From an uncultured Flavobacteriales bacterium (GTDB lineage: Bacteria > Bacteroidota > Bacteroidia > Flavobacteriales_D > Crocinitomicaceae): a DNA stretch of 42,877 nucleotides. Under the pieces are notes generated by a model. The model was not told the origin of the DNA. It saw only the letters and a list, made by a program, of their open reading frames with translations, and searched no databases. Shown here in pieces: positions 34,136 to 42,736 of the stretch (position 1 is its first letter; each line of letters opens with the position of its first letter). The translations under genes were made by a program, and so were the position numbers. The stretch is from contig CAJQPA010000041.1 of assembly GCA_905480145.1 (NCBI GenBank), positions 1-42,877 of the forward strand. The letters are read 5' to 3'.

Positions 34136-34981
34136 TTATTTCTTACTCCATTCTTCAATCGATTTCTCGTTTGAAGTGATATAAGCTTCATAGTTTGCTT
34201 TTTTTGCTTCTTCCAATGAAAGTTTTGCTGATGCAATGGCTCCTTTGAAATCACCTAATTCTGCTTGTATCAATGCTTTTTTACGAAGGTACCAGAAAGG
34301 CTGATCATCACGTAATTCAAGTGCTTTGTTGATGTAAACTAAAGCAGTCTTCAATTCCATTTTTTCTGCGTAGTAATAGTCAGCAGCTTTGTAATAGTCA
34401 CCAGCTCCTGGTCCAGCCATTACTTTCTCAATACTTGATAAAACTACTGCTTTAGTATTAACTGTAAATGAAGCGGTTGCTTTTGTTTTTTCCCAAGAAA
34501 AATTAAGGTCAGCACCGTCCATAGATACATTATCTATGCCGATAGTAAAAGATTCAGTATTATTTTCCAAAGCAGTTACTTTGGCCATTGTCTTTAAAGC
34601 GACCATTTCTTCATTCCACTTTTCTGGTGTTCCCCAGTTTTCAGTATCCATATAGAAATATATCTCCCAAGCGTTGTCCTTTTTTGGCTTTGTGAAAATA
34701 GCATATGTACCAGCCATTAAAGTGTCATTTCCAAAAATAAGCATATCGCTAACGGTGATCATAGCGTTTTTATTCGCTCCAGTTCGCCACATTTGATCAA
34801 AAGGAACAAGGTCACCAAAGACAACTCGGTCACGCATGTGAGGGCGAGAGTAATCTAGGTCAATTTCAGTTAAACCAACAGTTTGCCAAGATTTTGCACC
34901 TGGGCTTGGTTGCGGTGTTGTAATTTGTGCAGTTAAAGAAAGAGTTCCTAAACATGCAATTGCAATCATTATTTTTTTCAT
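34136..34981 (-). CDS. Secreted DUF2911 protein with TPR-like C-terminus
   Basis: 281 residues. Signal peptide about 1-18 (MKKIMIAIACLGTLSLTA). DUF2911 spans about 19-180: the opening PSPGAKSWQTVGLTEIDLDYSRPHMRDR, the VPFDQMWRTGANKNAMITVSD and MAGTYAIFTKP motifs are those I associate with this domain. The last 100 residues hold a pair of helical repeats (ALVYINKALELRDDQPFWYLRKKALIQAELGDFKGAIASAKLSLEEA) that resemble tetratricopeptide repeats. The function of DUF2911 is unknown; a periplasmic or outer-membrane-associated location is likely. It is divergent from the PIG-L operon and shares a bidirectional terminator with the preceding gene. Confidence 0.87.
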   Translation of the reverse strand: MKKIMIAIACLGTLSLTAQITTPQPSPGAKSWQTVGLTEIDLDYSRPHMRDRVVFGDLVPFDQMWRTGANKNAMITVSDMLIFGNDTLMAGTYAIFTKPKKDNAWEIYFYMDTENWGTPEKWNEEMVALKTMAKVTALENNTESFTIGIDNVSMDGADLNFSWEKTKATASFTVNTKAVVLSSIEKVMAGPGAGDYYKAADYYYAEKMELKTALVYINKALELRDDQPFWYLRKKALIQAELGDFKGAIASAKLSLEEAKKANYEAYITSNEKSIEEWSKK

Positions 34982-35111
34982 ATCTTTTTTTTTCGTTTTA
35001 GAAGCACCAAGTTAGTCAAAGAAATGTTTTTAGCTAGTTGATAAACAGATGAATTATTAAACATCACGCTATTCATCTGTAAGTTAGTAGGTTATGTTAG
35101 TTTAAATTCTG

Positions 35112-35135
35112 TTACTCAAAAATTGAGTAAGTTTG
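35112..35135 (+). promoter_or_regulatory. Palindromic operator overlapping a putative promoter of the PIG-L operon
   Basis: TTACTCAAAAATTGAGTAA (35112-35130) is a perfect inverted repeat, arms of 8 bases and a 3-base spacer. Its right arm overlaps TAAGTTTG (35128-35135), an exact TAnnTTTG -7 match, 23 bases before the TTG start codon. Such an overlap is typical of a repressor site. The regulator is unknown and no TTG element lies at 17-23 bases upstream. Confidence 0.4.
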
Positions 35136-35158
35136 GTCGTAATTAAAATAAAAACACC

Positions 35159-37606
35159 TTGAAAATACTAGTCTTTTTCTATTTCATTATAGGATCTATA
35201 TTCTGCCACGCCAATAACGGAAATGGCGAAATTTTTGTCAACTTACAAAAATTACATTCCTTAAAAAGAGTGCTATATGTTGCAGCGCATCCTGATGATG
35301 AAAATACCAGAGCATTGGCTTGGTTTTCTCTCGGAGAAAAGGCAGAAACAGCTTATTTTTCTTTAACAAGAGGGGATGGTGGTCAAAATTTAATTGGGAA
35401 TGAATTGAGCGAAGAGTTGGGCATTTTGCGTACTCAAGAATTGTTAGCGGCAAGATCACATGATGGAGCGAAACAATATTTCTCAAGAGCGGTTGATTTT
35501 GGATATTCTAAATCTGCTGAAGAATCTTTTGAGCTTTGGGGTAAAGATATATTACTTTCAGACTTGGTGTTGGTCATTCGTAAATTCAAGCCAGATGTCA
35601 TTGTTACGCGTTTCCCACCTGATGAGCGTGCTGGTCATGGTCATCATACGGCATCTGCATTATTGGCAATCGAGGCATTTAAGAAAGCTGCGGATGTCAG
35701 CTATTCTCCAGGACAGGTAGCTGAGTTTGGGACATGGCAAGCAACTTCAATCTATTGGAATACTTCCTATTGGTGGGACGAGAATATCAAAGACCTTACA
35801 GAAGGTGATCCTAATTATTTAATTACTGATATTGGCGGGTATAATGCTCAACTTGGAATGTCTTACAATGAGATAGGAACGTTGGCTAGAAGCGAACACA
35901 AGTGTCAAGGATTTGGTGGTATTATTAATAGAGGTAGTCGCACCGAATATTTCAAACATTTAGAAGGAGAGAAATTAAAGAATTCCTTTTTTGAAAAGTC
36001 AGAAAGAACTTGGACGAGTATTGGAGACAAACAATTAGAGCTGGACTTTAAGTCAGCCTTGGATAATTTTGATTTCATAAAAGTATCGAATAATGTTCCG
36101 TTGCTTTTAAAGATTTTAAAAAGATTAAAACAATTACCTCCTTCATATATTCTTGATGAGAAAATTATGCGCTGTGAGACTATTATTCAAGATTGTCTTG
36201 GATTATATGTGGAGGTTTTAGGAGACCAATTCTCCTTTATTAAAGGAGATTCTTTGGCGCTCAAAGCAAACTTAATCAATCGATCAACTTTAAATATTCA
36301 ATTGAAGAAAATAGAAATGAGCACTGGCGAATCACTTGATTTCGATGACACCTTATTGTATAATAATAACCTTGCGATAGATTTATTATCTAGTGGAAGT
36401 GCGCCAATTTCAAATCCGTATTGGTTGAATGAACCATTCTCAAATGTTTTTAAAGTCAAAGATTCAAGAAATTTATGTGCTCCAGAGAGTCCTTCTAGTA
36501 TTGTCATACAATTCACCTTGTCAGTCGTTGACGAAGAATTCACACTGTCAGTTCCAGCAAGCTATAAGTGGAGAGACCCTTCTTATGGTGAACGAAGAAG
36601 ACCTTTAATTTCAACTCCTTCATATTCGGCTTCATTTGAACAAAAGCAACTTTTAATGAAACCAGGTGAACAAAAAGAAGTGAGGGTGAAAGTGAAAAGC
36701 TTTAAGGATAGCTTAAACACTAACTTGAATATTTTAGCACCCGATGGTTGGCAAGTTTCTCCAAAGAATATTGTTATAGACCTCAAAGAGATGCACGCTG
36801 AAGAGTGGTTTGTCTTTACGGTTGAAGCCAATAAGGATGCAAAGCCAGGGTCGATAACTTTGTCAAAGGCAGATGGAACGAAGTTGTTTAGCTATAAAGA
36901 AATAGTATATGATCATATCCCAACCCAATCTTTGTTTAGAACGGCATCTTTGAAATGTACAGCCATTGATGCACAAATAAATAAGGGGCGTGTTGCTTAT
37001 ATTAAAGGTGTTGATGATGCTGTTCCGCAGGCAATAAAGCAGCTAGGATTTGAACTAGATTTCTTTGAAGTCAAAGATATTCCGAGTATTGATTTTTCAA
37101 AATACAACTCTGTAGTTTTGGGAATTCGTATTTATAATGCTCATCCAGAATTATCTAATTACCGAGAGCGACTGAATGCTTATGTTAAGAATGGAGGAAA
37201 TCTCGTAATGCAATATAATACTGCGTCTCGATCGATCAAGGGGAAGGAGTTTGGTCCTTATCCATTTGAACTTTCGAGAAACCGAGTGACGGAAGAAGAT
37301 GCGGAAGTGACGTTTTTGGCTCCAGATCATCAAATCATGAACACACCCAATAAAATCACTAAATCTGATTTTGATCATTGGGTGCAAGAACGTGGTTTGT
37401 ATTTCGCCGACAATTGGAATAAGGAATTTACACCACTTTTTTCTTGGGCTGATGAAGGAGAAGAGGCGCAAAAAGGGGCGTTGATTGTTGCGAAATATGG
37501 AAAAGGGCAATTTGTTTATTCTGGTATTTCTTTTTTCCGTGAACTGCCAAATGGTGTAGTCGGCGCATATCGTTTATTTGCTAATATTTTAAGCTACCAG
37601 CCATGA
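35159..37606 (+). CDS. Secreted PIG-L/LmbE-family deacetylase with C-terminal GATase-like domain
   Basis: 815 residues from a TTG start that opens directly on a signal peptide (MKILVFFYFIIGSIFC). PIG-L domain about 36-250: AHPDDE at 43-48 (zinc ligands H44 and D47, catalytic D46) and the second ligand region GHGHHTAS at 159-166. Members hydrolyse N-acetyl groups from sugars or similar amides. Residues about 340-610 are beta-rich linker domains; about 620-815 resemble a class I glutamine amidotransferase-like (ThuA-type) fold (FDFSKYNSVVLGIRIYNAHPEL-like, YVKNGGNLVMQYNT). Possibly periplasmic or outer-membrane deacetylation. It overlaps a 37-residue membrane peptide gene by ATGA, which in turn overlaps a symporter gene, suggesting linked product uptake. 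Confidence 0.9.
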   Translation: MKILVFFYFIIGSIFCHANNGNGEIFVNLQKLHSLKRVLYVAAHPDDENTRALAWFSLGEKAETAYFSLTRGDGGQNLIGNELSEELGILRTQELLAARSHDGAKQYFSRAVDFGYSKSAEESFELWGKDILLSDLVLVIRKFKPDVIVTRFPPDERAGHGHHTASALLAIEAFKKAADVSYSPGQVAEFGTWQATSIYWNTSYWWDENIKDLTEGDPNYLITDIGGYNAQLGMSYNEIGTLARSEHKCQGFGGIINRGSRTEYFKHLEGEKLKNSFFEKSERTWTSIGDKQLELDFKSALDNFDFIKVSNNVPLLLKILKRLKQLPPSYILDEKIMRCETIIQDCLGLYVEVLGDQFSFIKGDSLALKANLINRSTLNIQLKKIEMSTGESLDFDDTLLYNNNLAIDLLSSGSAPISNPYWLNEPFSNVFKVKDSRNLCAPESPSSIVIQFTLSVVDEEFTLSVPASYKWRDPSYGERRRPLISTPSYSASFEQKQLLMKPGEQKEVRVKVKSFKDSLNTNLNILAPDGWQVSPKNIVIDLKEMHAEEWFVFTVEANKDAKPGSITLSKADGTKLFSYKEIVYDHIPTQSLFRTASLKCTAIDAQINKGRVAYIKGVDDAVPQAIKQLGFELDFFEVKDIPSIDFSKYNSVVLGIRIYNAHPELSNYRERLNAYVKNGGNLVMQYNTASRSIKGKEFGPYPFELSRNRVTEEDAEVTFLAPDHQIMNTPNKITKSDFDHWVQERGLYFADNWNKEFTPLFSWADEGEEAQKGALIVAKYGKGQFVYSGISFFRELPNGVVGAYRLFANILSYQP

Positions 37607-37716
37607 GTGAACAAAAAGATTCAACCAACTGGAGAAGATGGTATTTGGGATTGATCGTATTTCTTATAGTTCAGATTATAGTTTATTTATGGATCACTAA
37701 TTCTTATGCTGCATGA
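37603..37716 (+). CDS. 37-residue single-pass membrane peptide linking deacetylase and symporter
   Basis: Reads MSEQKDSTNWRRWYLGLIVF then a hydrophobic stretch to the end: one predicted membrane helix (about 14-32) with a charged cytoplasmic start and aromatic-rich NWRRWYLG interface. It starts with a 4-base ATGA overlap on the PIG-L stop and ends with another 4-base ATGA overlap on the symporter start, so all three are translationally coupled. That double overlap argues strongly for a real gene. The WRRW-then-helix pattern recalls the N-terminus of the small subunit (DUF4212-type) found beside some SSS symporters, though this peptide is much shorter. A symporter accessory role is inference. 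Confidence 0.7.
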   Translation: MSEQKDSTNWRRWYLGLIVFLIVQIIVYLWITNSYAA

Positions 37717-39395
37717 GCTTGATTGATTGGTTTGTATTGATGGGTACGCTTATCTTAATTGTAGGATATGGAACGTGGAAAACACGAAAGAATAATAATC
37801 TAGAGAGTTATCTAAAAGGAAATAATTCAGAGAACTGGGCAACTATCGGACTGTCGATAATGGCAACACAGGCGAGCGCAATCACATTTTTATCTACACC
37901 AGGACAGGCGTATGAAAGTGGAATGGGATTTGTTCAATTCTATTTTGGATTGCCTTTAGCAATGATTTTGATTTCTATTTTCTTTTTGCCGGTCTATTAT
38001 CGATTAAAAGTATACACAGCCTATCAATATTTGGAAGAGCGTTTTGATGTTAGACTAAGGTCATTTACGGCATTTTTATTTTTAGTGTCCCGTGGTTTGG
38101 CAGCAGGAATTACCATCTATGCACCGTCAATTATTCTATCTACAATTTTAGGGTGGAACCTGCAATTGACTTGTCTTCTAATAGGCGGACTTGTTATTGT
38201 TTATACTGTTTCTGGAGGAAGCAGGGCTGTGTCACTTACTCAGAAATGGCAAATGGGTATAATTATGACAGGGATGTTTTTTGCTTTGTATTATGTGATC
38301 GCAAGTTTTCCAGACAATGTTGGGTTTATGGAAGGGGTAGATATAGCTGGAAGTTTGGGTAAAATGGAAATAATCGACCTTTCAACTGATCTTGGTAATC
38401 GATACACATTGCTTTCTGGACTTACCGGAGGACTTTTTCTGTTTGTTTCATACTTTGGAACTGATCAGTCACAAGTGCAACGTTATTTGGGAGGTAAGTC
38501 ATTGAAAGAATCTAGAATGGGGTTAATGTTCAATGGTATATTGAAAATACCAATGCAGTTTTTTATTCTGCTTGTTGGTGTAATGGTTTTTGTATCGTTT
38601 CAATTTAATCGACCACCCATTGTTTTTAATCCGATAACCATTGAAATGAATGCTCAACAAGAGATTGAGCTTGATAAAATAGACGATCAATATGATGTTG
38701 TCTTTGAAGAGAAAAAAACACTTCTAGCAAAGTTCAATGCAACTAACATTGCCGACAATAATTCAATTCAGAGTTTACAAGTTGCACAAGATTCATTAAG
38801 AGAGTCGTATAAAGCATCACTGCTAGAAATAGATCCTGACTTCGAATCCAAGGATTCAGATTATATTTTTCTAACGTTTATATTGAATTTTCTGCCCCAC
38901 GGATTGATCGGTTTGTTACTGGCTGTTATATTTTCAGCAGCCATGTCATCCACTGCGGGTGAATTAAATGCGCTTGCCGCTACAACAACTATTGATTATT
39001 ATAAAAAGTTTTGGTCCAAATCAGATAATGAGAAAAATGATCTTCGGGTAAGTAAACTATTGACGATAGGGTGGGGGCTATTGGCTATTTTAATTGCGCT
39101 CACTGCAGGGATGTTTGAAAACCTTATACAACTTGTGAATATTCTAGGTTCATTGTTCTACGGTACAATTTTAGGGATCTTTTTATTGGCCTTATTTTTT
39201 AAATCTACGAAAGGAACTGCCGCTCTCATTGGAGGGTTTGTTGCACAAGCTACCGTGTTAATTGTGCATTTGTTGAAAACGTATGATGTAATTGAGCTCA
39301 GTTATTTAATGTACAATTTTATTGGCTGCGCTGTTGTGGTAATAGTCGGAGTAACTGTGCAAAAAATACTAAACAGTAGTAAGCGAACAGTATAA
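37713..39395 (+). CDS. Sodium:solute symporter (SSS family)
   Basis: 560 residues, about 13 membrane helices. Family motifs: GYGTWKTRKNNNLESYLKGNNSENWATIGLSIMATQASAITFLSTPGQAYE-like opening, GLAAGITIYAPSIILSTILGW, and the helix region with SVSGG-type YTVSGGSRAVSLT. Na+-driven uptake of a sugar, carboxylate or similar solute. A hydrophilic insert of about 85 residues (about 303-386, rich in Asp/Glu and Gln, probably helical) interrupts the transporter between membrane segments; inserts at this position occur in Bacteroidota SSS proteins as I recall. It is the third gene of the PIG-L operon, so the deacetylase's product or a related sugar is a likely substrate; this is inference. Confidence 0.94.
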   Translation: MSLIDWFVLMGTLILIVGYGTWKTRKNNNLESYLKGNNSENWATIGLSIMATQASAITFLSTPGQAYESGMGFVQFYFGLPLAMILISIFFLPVYYRLKVYTAYQYLEERFDVRLRSFTAFLFLVSRGLAAGITIYAPSIILSTILGWNLQLTCLLIGGLVIVYTVSGGSRAVSLTQKWQMGIIMTGMFFALYYVIASFPDNVGFMEGVDIAGSLGKMEIIDLSTDLGNRYTLLSGLTGGLFLFVSYFGTDQSQVQRYLGGKSLKESRMGLMFNGILKIPMQFFILLVGVMVFVSFQFNRPPIVFNPITIEMNAQQEIELDKIDDQYDVVFEEKKTLLAKFNATNIADNNSIQSLQVAQDSLRESYKASLLEIDPDFESKDSDYIFLTFILNFLPHGLIGLLLAVIFSAAMSSTAGELNALAATTTIDYYKKFWSKSDNEKNDLRVSKLLTIGWGLLAILIALTAGMFENLIQLVNILGSLFYGTILGIFLLALFFKSTKGTAALIGGFVAQATVLIVHLLKTYDVIELSYLMYNFIGCAVVVIVGVTVQKILNSSKRTV

Positions 39396-39429
39396 TGACT
39401 TGCTAAAACCTTTTCCAATTTATTCATTG

Positions 39430-39564
39430 ATGATTACTGGAGTAGATACATTGTTGTACCTTGAGATGTGGTTCTTTGGAAGATCGCTCGGTATTATCAA
39501 AGAAAAGAAAGTATTGGTTAGAGATTGGAAAGAAAAAGAACCATGTAGGTTTACATTAAATTAA
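39430..39564 (+). CDS. Possible 44-residue small protein
   Basis: An open frame starting MITGVDTLLYLEMWFFGRSL and ending in the 182-base gap between the symporter and DsbA-like genes. No family recognised; it has neither a signal peptide nor a clear membrane helix. It starts 34 bases past the symporter stop and ends 13 bases before the next start, a spacing that fits an operon, but a chance frame of this length is quite possible. Confidence 0.25.
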   Translation: MITGVDTLLYLEMWFFGRSLGIIKEKKVLVRDWKEKEPCRFTLN

Positions 39565-39577
39565 TATTGCAGTTCAA

Positions 39578-40282
39578 ATGATAAGTCAAGAAGAGAAAGG
39601 GAATGTTATTAAAGTTGATGTTGTTTCAGATATTGCTTGCCCTTGGTGTTATGTTGGTAAACGCAGATTAGAAGAAGCTCTCAAACAATGGAAGGGTGCT
39701 AAAGTTGAAGTAAGTTGGCATCCTTATCAGTTAGACCCTTCAATGCGTTCCGAAGGAATGAATAGAGACACCTATCTGACGAATAAATTTGGAAGCGTTA
39801 ATCGCGTTGAAGAGATGACAAATCGTTTAGTGGAAGTTGGCAAAACGGTTGGAATCGATTTTGATTTTGGGGATGACTGGTTAGCCGTGAATACTCTTCC
39901 GATGCATCAGCTGTTGAATGTTGCCCGCAAAGAGGGTGCAGGGAATGAAATGAAAGAACGTTTCTTAGCAGCCTATTTTGAAGAGTGTAAACATTTAAAT
40001 AATTCTGAAACTCTCTATGCAATTGCTGAAGATTTTGGTTGGAACAAAGTAAAGGTAGATGCAATAATCAATGATCAAAATATTGCCGAGGCTGTTAAAT
40101 CTGAAATTTCTCATTATCAGCAACGTGGCGTTTCTGGTGTGCCCTTTTTTGTCATTAATGATCAGTATGGGATTAGTGGAGCTCAACCAGTCGAGGTTTT
40201 TTTAGAAGCCTTTCAATCGGCAAGTCCTATTGAGTTGAAGGCTGAGGGAGATAGTTGCGACCCAATGAAAGGTGAGTGTTAA
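39578..40282 (+). CDS. DsbA/FrnE-family thiol oxidoreductase
   Basis: 234 residues with a thioredoxin fold interrupted by an all-helical insert. The active site is C21-P-W-C24 (IACPWCYVGKRRLEEAL), where FrnE-type proteins have CPWC. The cis-Pro loop is GVSGVPFFVIN near the end, with GAQPVEVFLEA after it. There is no signal peptide, so it is cytosolic and is more likely a 2-hydroxychromene-isomerase-like/FrnE reductase or isomerase than a periplasmic DsbA. C-terminal DSCDPMKGEC carries two further Cys. It closes the plus-strand block and is followed by a strong hairpin terminator. Substrate unknown. Confidence 0.92.
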   Translation: MISQEEKGNVIKVDVVSDIACPWCYVGKRRLEEALKQWKGAKVEVSWHPYQLDPSMRSEGMNRDTYLTNKFGSVNRVEEMTNRLVEVGKTVGIDFDFGDDWLAVNTLPMHQLLNVARKEGAGNEMKERFLAAYFEECKHLNNSETLYAIAEDFGWNKVKVDAIINDQNIAEAVKSEISHYQQRGVSGVPFFVINDQYGISGAQPVEVFLEAFQSASPIELKAEGDSCDPMKGEC

Positions 40283-40335
40283 AATTAGAACGGTAGAAGA
40301 TGTGGTTTTATACCATCGAATGATATTTTAAACGC

Positions 40336-40375
40336 AAATGGGGCAGAAAAGAATACACTTTTCTGCCCCATTTTT
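40336..40375 (+). terminator. Strong terminator after the DsbA-like gene
   Basis: Perfect 16-bp stem, arms 40336-40351 and 40358-40373, with GGGGCAG in the core, loop AATACA and T-run to 40375. It also lies downstream of the convergent T9SS gene at 40437 and may serve it. Confidence 0.88.
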
Positions 40376-40436
40376 ATTCGTTATGGTGAATAAACGTTTA
40401 CGGAATTACACACGAACGTTTAAATACCGCGTAATG

Positions 40437-42464
40437 TTATTTAATGATTATTCTTTTTGTTTCTGATTTAACATTCTCGTTAACCATATTGATGAAATAA
40501 ATTCCTGGAGTAGCTTTCAAATTCATTGATGCAGCTTGACCTGAAATCATTTCCTCATGAATTAATTTTCCTGTAACATCAATTACTTCAATTTTTCCAT
40601 TGAAAGGACTCTGAGCGAAAATGTTAATCTCACCTGTAGAAGGGTTAGGGTATACATTAAACGCCAGATTTAATTCCTCTAGATTTAAAAATTCTGCCTC
40701 AAGTTTGTATACTCCATTTGACATTTGATCCACAAACCAGATTCTACCTTTAGGGCCAATTTTCACACCTTGTACACTGCTCAAACCAGTACTAATTCTT
40801 TCGAGTTCTACTGCTGGCATAACTGAAATGTCATAGATAATAATATCTCCTGACCCATATTCACTGATTACCATTCGGTTATCGATAACATCAATACCCG
40901 TAGGTCTGCTTAAACCAGTAACAACATCCTCTTGAGTATATCCAGTATATTCTGAATATTCTATAAGAGCTTCATTTTGAGGATAATTTGGAGTACCTCC
41001 TTCATTAGATCCCGTATTAATATCAATTCTAATAACGCGATTATTTCCATTATCAACGACATATAACCATTGTTGTTCTTCATCTAAGACTAAATGACTC
41101 ACAGCCTGTTCTGTAGGGTCCATGCTAACTGCATCATCTGAATATCTTCGAACTATTGCATCGCCGTGAAAATCGTTACCTGGGCCATGATCTTCAGCAA
41201 AATCATAGCGCACAATGTCACTAGTATAACCATCAAATAACCAGAACACATTGTCACTCTCTGCTGCTATACCTTGTGAGTTTGGACTTTCATGTAACAT
41301 ATCTAAGTGACTTCCATTTCCACCTGAAGGTTGAGCATATATAGACATGTCAGATGACCAAAGTGATGGACCTGTAAATGCAGCACCTCCATTATGATTC
41401 GCATCATAAACACCAGGTGAACTGGCCCAATTTCCATTTTGACTAAAAGCAATCCCTGTTGGTAAAGACATAAAATGCCATGCGTTTCCATCTTGTTTGT
41501 ATACACTAGTTTGTGCTGCTTCACCTGCATTATAGAAGGTAACTGTGCTACCTCCCGAATTTTCTGTTCCTTTATTACACACCCATAATTCCATATTGGT
41601 CAATACAGGGTGAAAGTCTAAATCCGTTGGTGAGTTAATTTGATTCGAAGAATTTGCTACTTGTTCAACAGTAACTGGCGTGTTTAGATACCCTGAAAGA
41701 TAATTCGGTCGGCCCGGGCCAGCTTCAATAAATCTAGTTAAGGTGTCATTTGAATTGTCTAAATCGACATTTCCGTCATTGAAATTGTCAGCCCAAATTT
41801 TAATTTCATAAACCCCATTCGTTGGGATATTAAGTGGTGTACTGTGAACTAAATCTTGTTTCCAAAATGTTGATAAACTTGTTGTAATAGCGTCAGTATA
41901 AACAGTACCTCCATCAACCATATAATTTAAGTCAAATGAATTAATTGTAGTTGTTCCCTTATTGAACACTTTAGCTTCTAGATCAAAACTTCCAGTAGTA
42001 ACATAGCTATATAAATTAGAACCATAAACGTTCATGTCATAAGCAGGAGGTTCTTCAGCAGTAAATGTAAAGGTTGCTCCTAACCCCATTCCTTCAAAAG
42101 AAACGGTTTGGTAAAAGTTAACTCGGATATCGAATGACATACCACCGTCTCCCCAATCATCAACATATATTAAGTCATATTGAGCTCCTGTAGTTAAAAT
42201 CCATGCCCCTTCATTTACAATCGCTCCATTTGCGTATCCATTTCCTGGAGTAGCTACTTGAGCTCCCGCTCCGTTGCAACCTACCGTGGCATTACCTCCT
42301 GATGCAATTGTTGCCGCAGTTCCGCATGGACTGCCTGAAGGAACTATTTCCCAATATCCTTCATGTGCATCGTTTCCAGCATGAACAGTCATGCTGACTG
42401 AAGCTTGGCCAAAACTGACTCCGCAAATGAGGGTCATCATAATTGTTTGTAAAATTTTTTTCAT
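40437..42464 (-). CDS. Secreted beta-propeller (NHL-type) protein with T9SS type A sorting domain
   Basis: 675 residues. Signal peptide about 1-19 (MKKILQTIMMTLICGVSFG). N-terminal beta domain about 22-120 (HAGNDAHEGYWEIVPSG, YVDDWGDGGMSFDI), a CARDB-like segment about 130-245 (DLEAKVFNKGTTTINSFDLNY, YEIKIWADNFNDGN), then a propeller about 270-590 with NHL-style blades (YVVDNGNNRVIRIDINTG, GIDVIDNRMVISEYGSGDIIIYD, GPKGRIWFVDQMSNGVYKLE). The last 75 residues (NVYPNPSTGEINI, GKLIHEE, PGIYFINM) form the type A T9SS signal. No catalytic motif was recognised; ligand binding or surface structure is the best inference. It is transcribed divergently from the metallo-beta-lactamase gene across 272 bases. 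Confidence 0.88.
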   Translation of the reverse strand: MKKILQTIMMTLICGVSFGQASVSMTVHAGNDAHEGYWEIVPSGSPCGTAATIASGGNATVGCNGAGAQVATPGNGYANGAIVNEGAWILTTGAQYDLIYVDDWGDGGMSFDIRVNFYQTVSFEGMGLGATFTFTAEEPPAYDMNVYGSNLYSYVTTGSFDLEAKVFNKGTTTINSFDLNYMVDGGTVYTDAITTSLSTFWKQDLVHSTPLNIPTNGVYEIKIWADNFNDGNVDLDNSNDTLTRFIEAGPGRPNYLSGYLNTPVTVEQVANSSNQINSPTDLDFHPVLTNMELWVCNKGTENSGGSTVTFYNAGEAAQTSVYKQDGNAWHFMSLPTGIAFSQNGNWASSPGVYDANHNGGAAFTGPSLWSSDMSIYAQPSGGNGSHLDMLHESPNSQGIAAESDNVFWLFDGYTSDIVRYDFAEDHGPGNDFHGDAIVRRYSDDAVSMDPTEQAVSHLVLDEEQQWLYVVDNGNNRVIRIDINTGSNEGGTPNYPQNEALIEYSEYTGYTQEDVVTGLSRPTGIDVIDNRMVISEYGSGDIIIYDISVMPAVELERISTGLSSVQGVKIGPKGRIWFVDQMSNGVYKLEAEFLNLEELNLAFNVYPNPSTGEINIFAQSPFNGKIEVIDVTGKLIHEEMISGQAASMNLKATPGIYFINMVNENVKSETKRIIIK

Positions 42465-42736
42465 AGTGTTAGGTGTTTTTAAATAGTTTAGTTTTGGGTT
42501 TAAAAAGAGAAAACATTATTATGTCTATTTAAACCTCATACAGTTAAGGTTTTAATTTTGAGCGTAATGTAATAATTTCTCTTTGAAACTTTAACTTATT
42601 TTTTTGTAATTATTGAAAATCTAAGACAGTTTTTTTTGGTTAGACAATAAAAAATTTCACGATAATATAAGATGAATAAAAGATTGTCTCTTGCTGTATA
42701 TGTTGTATTTTTAACCATAGATAATAGACATATAAC

